Assembly: GCA_021373135.1 (NCBI GenBank)
Contig: JAJFTH010000006.1
Coordinates: 62,001 to 126,000 of the forward strand
From: Bacteroidales bacterium
GTDB lineage: Bacteria > Bacteroidota > Bacteroidia > Bacteroidales > UBA1402
DNA length: 64,000 nucleotides
Reading direction: 5' to 3'
Under the pieces are notes generated by a model. It did no database searches, was not told the DNA's origin, and worked only from the letters and a program-made list of their open reading frames with translations. This document shows, piece after piece, positions 61,580-64,000 of the stretch (position 1 is its first letter; every line of letters starts with the position of its first letter). The position numbers were made by a program, and so were the translations under genes.

Positions 61580-64000
61580 TCAGTTCTGCCGGATAATCTT
61601 GGTGGTGAAAACCGCTCCCGATTCAGTGTATATTTTTAAAAAAAAGAGCCCGTCAGGACCGCCCATGCTAAGACTTGTGGCGGATCCCCGGGCTCGGTAC
61701 CGGCATCTCCCGAGCAGATCATACAATTCAGCCTTTTCCATGATTTCACCCGATGGCAGACTGATGGTTATTTCTTCGGAAAACGGATTCGGATAAACAG
61801 TGAAAGAGGAAAGAGCCGTGTCTTTCGGAATGACATTTAGTGTAAAAGTCTTTGGCAAAGCATGAATTATGTTTTGAGGTAATTCCGCATCATAAACGCG
61901 GACTTCATCCACAGTGCCTTTGAAACTGTAATCGCTGGTAGCCTCATCTTTTCGGGCAATGGTCAGGCTGTTGTCGGTGGTTTTGATCTCCCCCGTCAGG
62001 GGTTTAAATCCGGAGAGTAATCCATTTCGGTATAGCTCCAAGGAATAGCCGGTGTACATTGCTGTAAAATAATCAAAATGGCCAACCTGAAGGGTTGAAT
62101 CGGCATCCACATCAACCACGGAACTGTTGGTTTTCACCGTCCATCTGACTCTTTTTTCGGGTATGACGGAAACTTTATAACGCTCTTCCCAGCTGCCGTG
62201 AGATAAGATAAATTGTTCATTGGAAGGCAGTGCGTCCGGTTTCACCCAGAAAGAAACGGCTATTTTATCCTGAAAATTGAGAGCCGCTTCGTTGGGTGTG
62301 TACAAGTATGCCGCACTCGAAGAAAATTGACAGGCTCCATCCGCTATTCCATTGACTCCGGTGGTGAATGCCGCATTGACCGAGACGGCGTGAAACGCAT
62401 CCTGAGCGTAGTTCCGCACATCGCCATTCAACGGATAATAAATTAAGGGAACGGGTTCTTCGGTAACAGAGAAATCTTTAACCAGCACTGGTTTTGATAA
62501 AGTGGAAGTTCCGGCTTCATTGGTGACAAGAAGGGTTATCGTGTAAATACCCGGAGATGCCGGAGAATGCCAGGTGGGTGAAGCAGTATCGGCATTGCCA
62601 AGGGTCCCGCCATCACAACTCCAGGCATATTGCACTTCTTCCGTATTGATACTGGCACTGACTATAAAGCTCGAATCCACCTCCAAAGGCATGGAATCGG
62701 AAAAACGGATACCCTTAATATCCGGTATCTTGTACACTTTTTCCGCTACCGTTACCAAGAGGGGTTCTGACCGGGCAGTATCTCCTTTTTCTGAAACGAC
62801 ACAGAAAAGCCGATAAACACCAGCCGTTTCAGGTGCTTTCCACTTCCATGTTCCCGTTGTGGTGGTGGCTATTTTTTTTTCATTCTGAAACCATTCATAT
62901 ACTGTATCTGTCGTGGCATTGTTTTCTGTCAGACAATAAACAGAAATGGAATCTCTTATTTGCACCAGCGTATCCGAAACCGAAAAAGCCTTGATGCGCA
63001 AGGCATTCGTAAAATCATAATTTGTATGGAAATCAAGAACAGCACCATTCACGGTTTTGAGGCGGCCTTTCACGACGGCTGTTTTTCCGGTGGGATAAAT
63101 CACCAGCAATCGAACTGCATCCGGATCGATGGTGAAACGAACCGTATCGCTTACATTCGTTTTCAGCACGGTTTCACCAATAGCATCGTAAACATCACAG
63201 CCATCGGTCAAAAGCACCAATTCAACGGTTTGCATCGTTGCCAACGGATTGTAGTACAAGTAAACAGGATAGGTATTTCCCCCTCTGAAATCCGTTTTGT
63301 TTAGATCTATCTGCAAAATGCCTTCTACATTCGTTTTTTTCAGAATACCAGCCATATAACCCACACTCGAACCGCTGTACATGGAAAGATTTGTTGCAGC
63401 CCAGCCCCCTTTTACGGCATCCCCCATTGCATAAGGTTTGGTTCCGTTCCAACTTTGTTTCATGGATTCATAAGGAATGCAAGCCGCCGTATCATATTGA
63501 TTGGCCCAGGCATAACTTGCCGGCTCCTGATTGGACTGGGGCAAACCGTTTCTGTAAAAAAGACGGCTGGCATTGGCCAGATTTAAAATCCATTTGCCGA
63601 TGGCACGGGCATAACGTTTATCATATTTGGCTACCGGTGCCAAAGCAGCAGCGTGCTGGAATCCGTTCATGCTGAAAGCATAATCGTCGCCGGCATCGTT
63701 GGCTTCACCAATCAAACCGGAAACATCGTATCCGTTCCAGTTTCCTACAATACATCCCCAACCCCGCAAGGTTCCCTGACCTGCACAAAAAGTCCAGTTC
63801 AAGAACTTCCCGACATCATAATTGGTCCCTTCTGTCGCATTCATCCTTGCTGCAGTAGCGATACCATACGGCAGTTGTATTTCGTAAGACGGATTTGAGG
63901 TCCAGTTTTGAAGGAAATCCAGTGCCAGTTCCGCTCCCTGCAAATACTTCAAACTGCCTGTCTGATTGTAGGCCTGATATTGAATCCAGGCTATCGAACC
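61580..64000 (-). CDS. T9SS-exported multidomain glycosidase-like protein with PKD-like and LamG domains, 5'-truncated
   Basis: The reading frame is open to the window's right edge, so the N-terminus is missing and 806 residues are visible. In order there is an (alpha/alpha)-toroid-like part (WIQYQAYNQTG, AGDDYAFSMNGFQHAAALAP, YDKRYARAIGKWILNLANAS), then two PKD/Ig-like beta domains (YEWFQNEKKIAT, VQYAWSCDGGTLGNADTASP). A LamG/concanavalin-like domain follows at about visible residues 520-713 (YYPLNGDVRNYAQDAFH, KIAVSFWVKPDALPS, FKGTVDEVRVYDAEL). The C-terminus (about 733-806, FTVYPNPFSEEITISLP to TTKIIRQN) is a type A T9SS sorting domain. This predicts export across the outer membrane and attachment or release at the surface. 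Confidence 0.85.
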   Translation of the reverse strand, partial: GSIAWIQYQAYNQTGSLKYLQGAELALDFLQNWTSNPSYEIQLPYGIATAARMNATEGTNYDVGKFLNWTFCAGQGTLRGWGCIVGNWNGYDVSGLIGEANDAGDDYAFSMNGFQHAAALAPVAKYDKRYARAIGKWILNLANASRLFYRNGLPQSNQEPASYAWANQYDTAACIPYESMKQSWNGTKPYAMGDAVKGGWAATNLSMYSGSSVGYMAGILKKTNVEGILQIDLNKTDFRGGNTYPVYLYYNPLATMQTVELVLLTDGCDVYDAIGETVLKTNVSDTVRFTIDPDAVRLLVIYPTGKTAVVKGRLKTVNGAVLDFHTNYDFTNALRIKAFSVSDTLVQIRDSISVYCLTENNATTDTVYEWFQNEKKIATTTTGTWKWKAPETAGVYRLFCVVSEKGDTARSEPLLVTVAEKVYKIPDIKGIRFSDSMPLEVDSSFIVSASINTEEVQYAWSCDGGTLGNADTASPTWHSPASPGIYTITLLVTNEAGTSTLSKPVLVKDFSVTEEPVPLIYYPLNGDVRNYAQDAFHAVSVNAAFTTGVNGIADGACQFSSSAAYLYTPNEAALNFQDKIAVSFWVKPDALPSNEQFILSHGSWEERYKVSVIPEKRVRWTVKTNSSVVDVDADSTLQVGHFDYFTAMYTGYSLELYRNGLLSGFKPLTGEIKTTDNSLTIARKDEATSDYSFKGTVDEVRVYDAELPQNIIHALPKTFTLNVIPKDTALSSFTVYPNPFSEEITISLPSGEIMEKAELYDLLGRCRYRARGSATSLSMGGPDGLFFLKIYTESGAVFTTKIIRQN

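Overview
The window comes from a chromosome of a Bacteroidetes bacterium, most likely order Bacteroidales. The grounds are a SusC/SusD pair, TAnnTTTG-type -7 promoter elements, almost no Shine-Dalgarno sequences, and Bacteroidetes-restricted families (DUF4294, DUF4271, DUF2723, DUF3109). A type IX secretion (T9SS) C-terminal sorting domain at the right edge argues against the genus Bacteroides itself and for a T9SS-bearing relative. Two genes are cut by the window edges: gpmI on the left and a T9SS-exported multidomain protein on the right.

From 1 to 30 kb the window is dense housekeeping DNA: gpmI, a DUF3109 protein, typA/rpsO (divergent), a GNAT-like protein, a parE-coaD-S41 protease-metF run, dusB against a U32 peptidase-like gene, a thioesterase with dprA, a DUF2723 membrane protein with a polysaccharide deacetylase, an M16 protease, nadB, leuS-yitT-outer-membrane protein, a DEAD-box helicase and metK. 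metK is preceded by a SAM-II riboswitch and a plausible terminator. A 47-bp palindrome that looks like two abutted IS3-type ends lies between the M16 gene and nadB.

From 30 to 36 kb lies an accessory block of five tightly packed, signal-peptide-bearing genes on the minus strand: three tandem TPR paralogues, a Cys-rich coiled-coil protein and a propeller-like protein. I recognise no function for it; it is the best candidate for an undescribed envelope system. A DUF4294 gene follows. From 36 to 39 kb, a small outer-membrane protein is paired with a large barrel-like protein carrying a ComEA-type helix-hairpin-helix domain.

From 39 to 50 kb the window returns to core genes: a radical SAM enzyme, a membrane protein, purD/queG (divergent), tRNA-Gln, tyrS, an atypical response regulator, a TatD-like/yidD/rnpA/hemD/DUF4271 run and an NAD-dependent epimerase. 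Several divergent pairs share short promoter regions with facing -7 elements.

From 50 to 64 kb is a polysaccharide-utilisation locus, all on the minus strand. In transcription order it has a truncated T9SS-exported LamG/PKD glycosidase-like protein, a six-hairpin glycosidase, an ECF sigma factor, a FecR-type anti-sigma factor, a SusC transporter with an STN signalling domain, SusD and a secreted GH65 enzyme. The layout implies that substrate capture by SusC signals through FecR to the sigma factor, with GH65 acting on an alpha-glucoside product in the periplasm.
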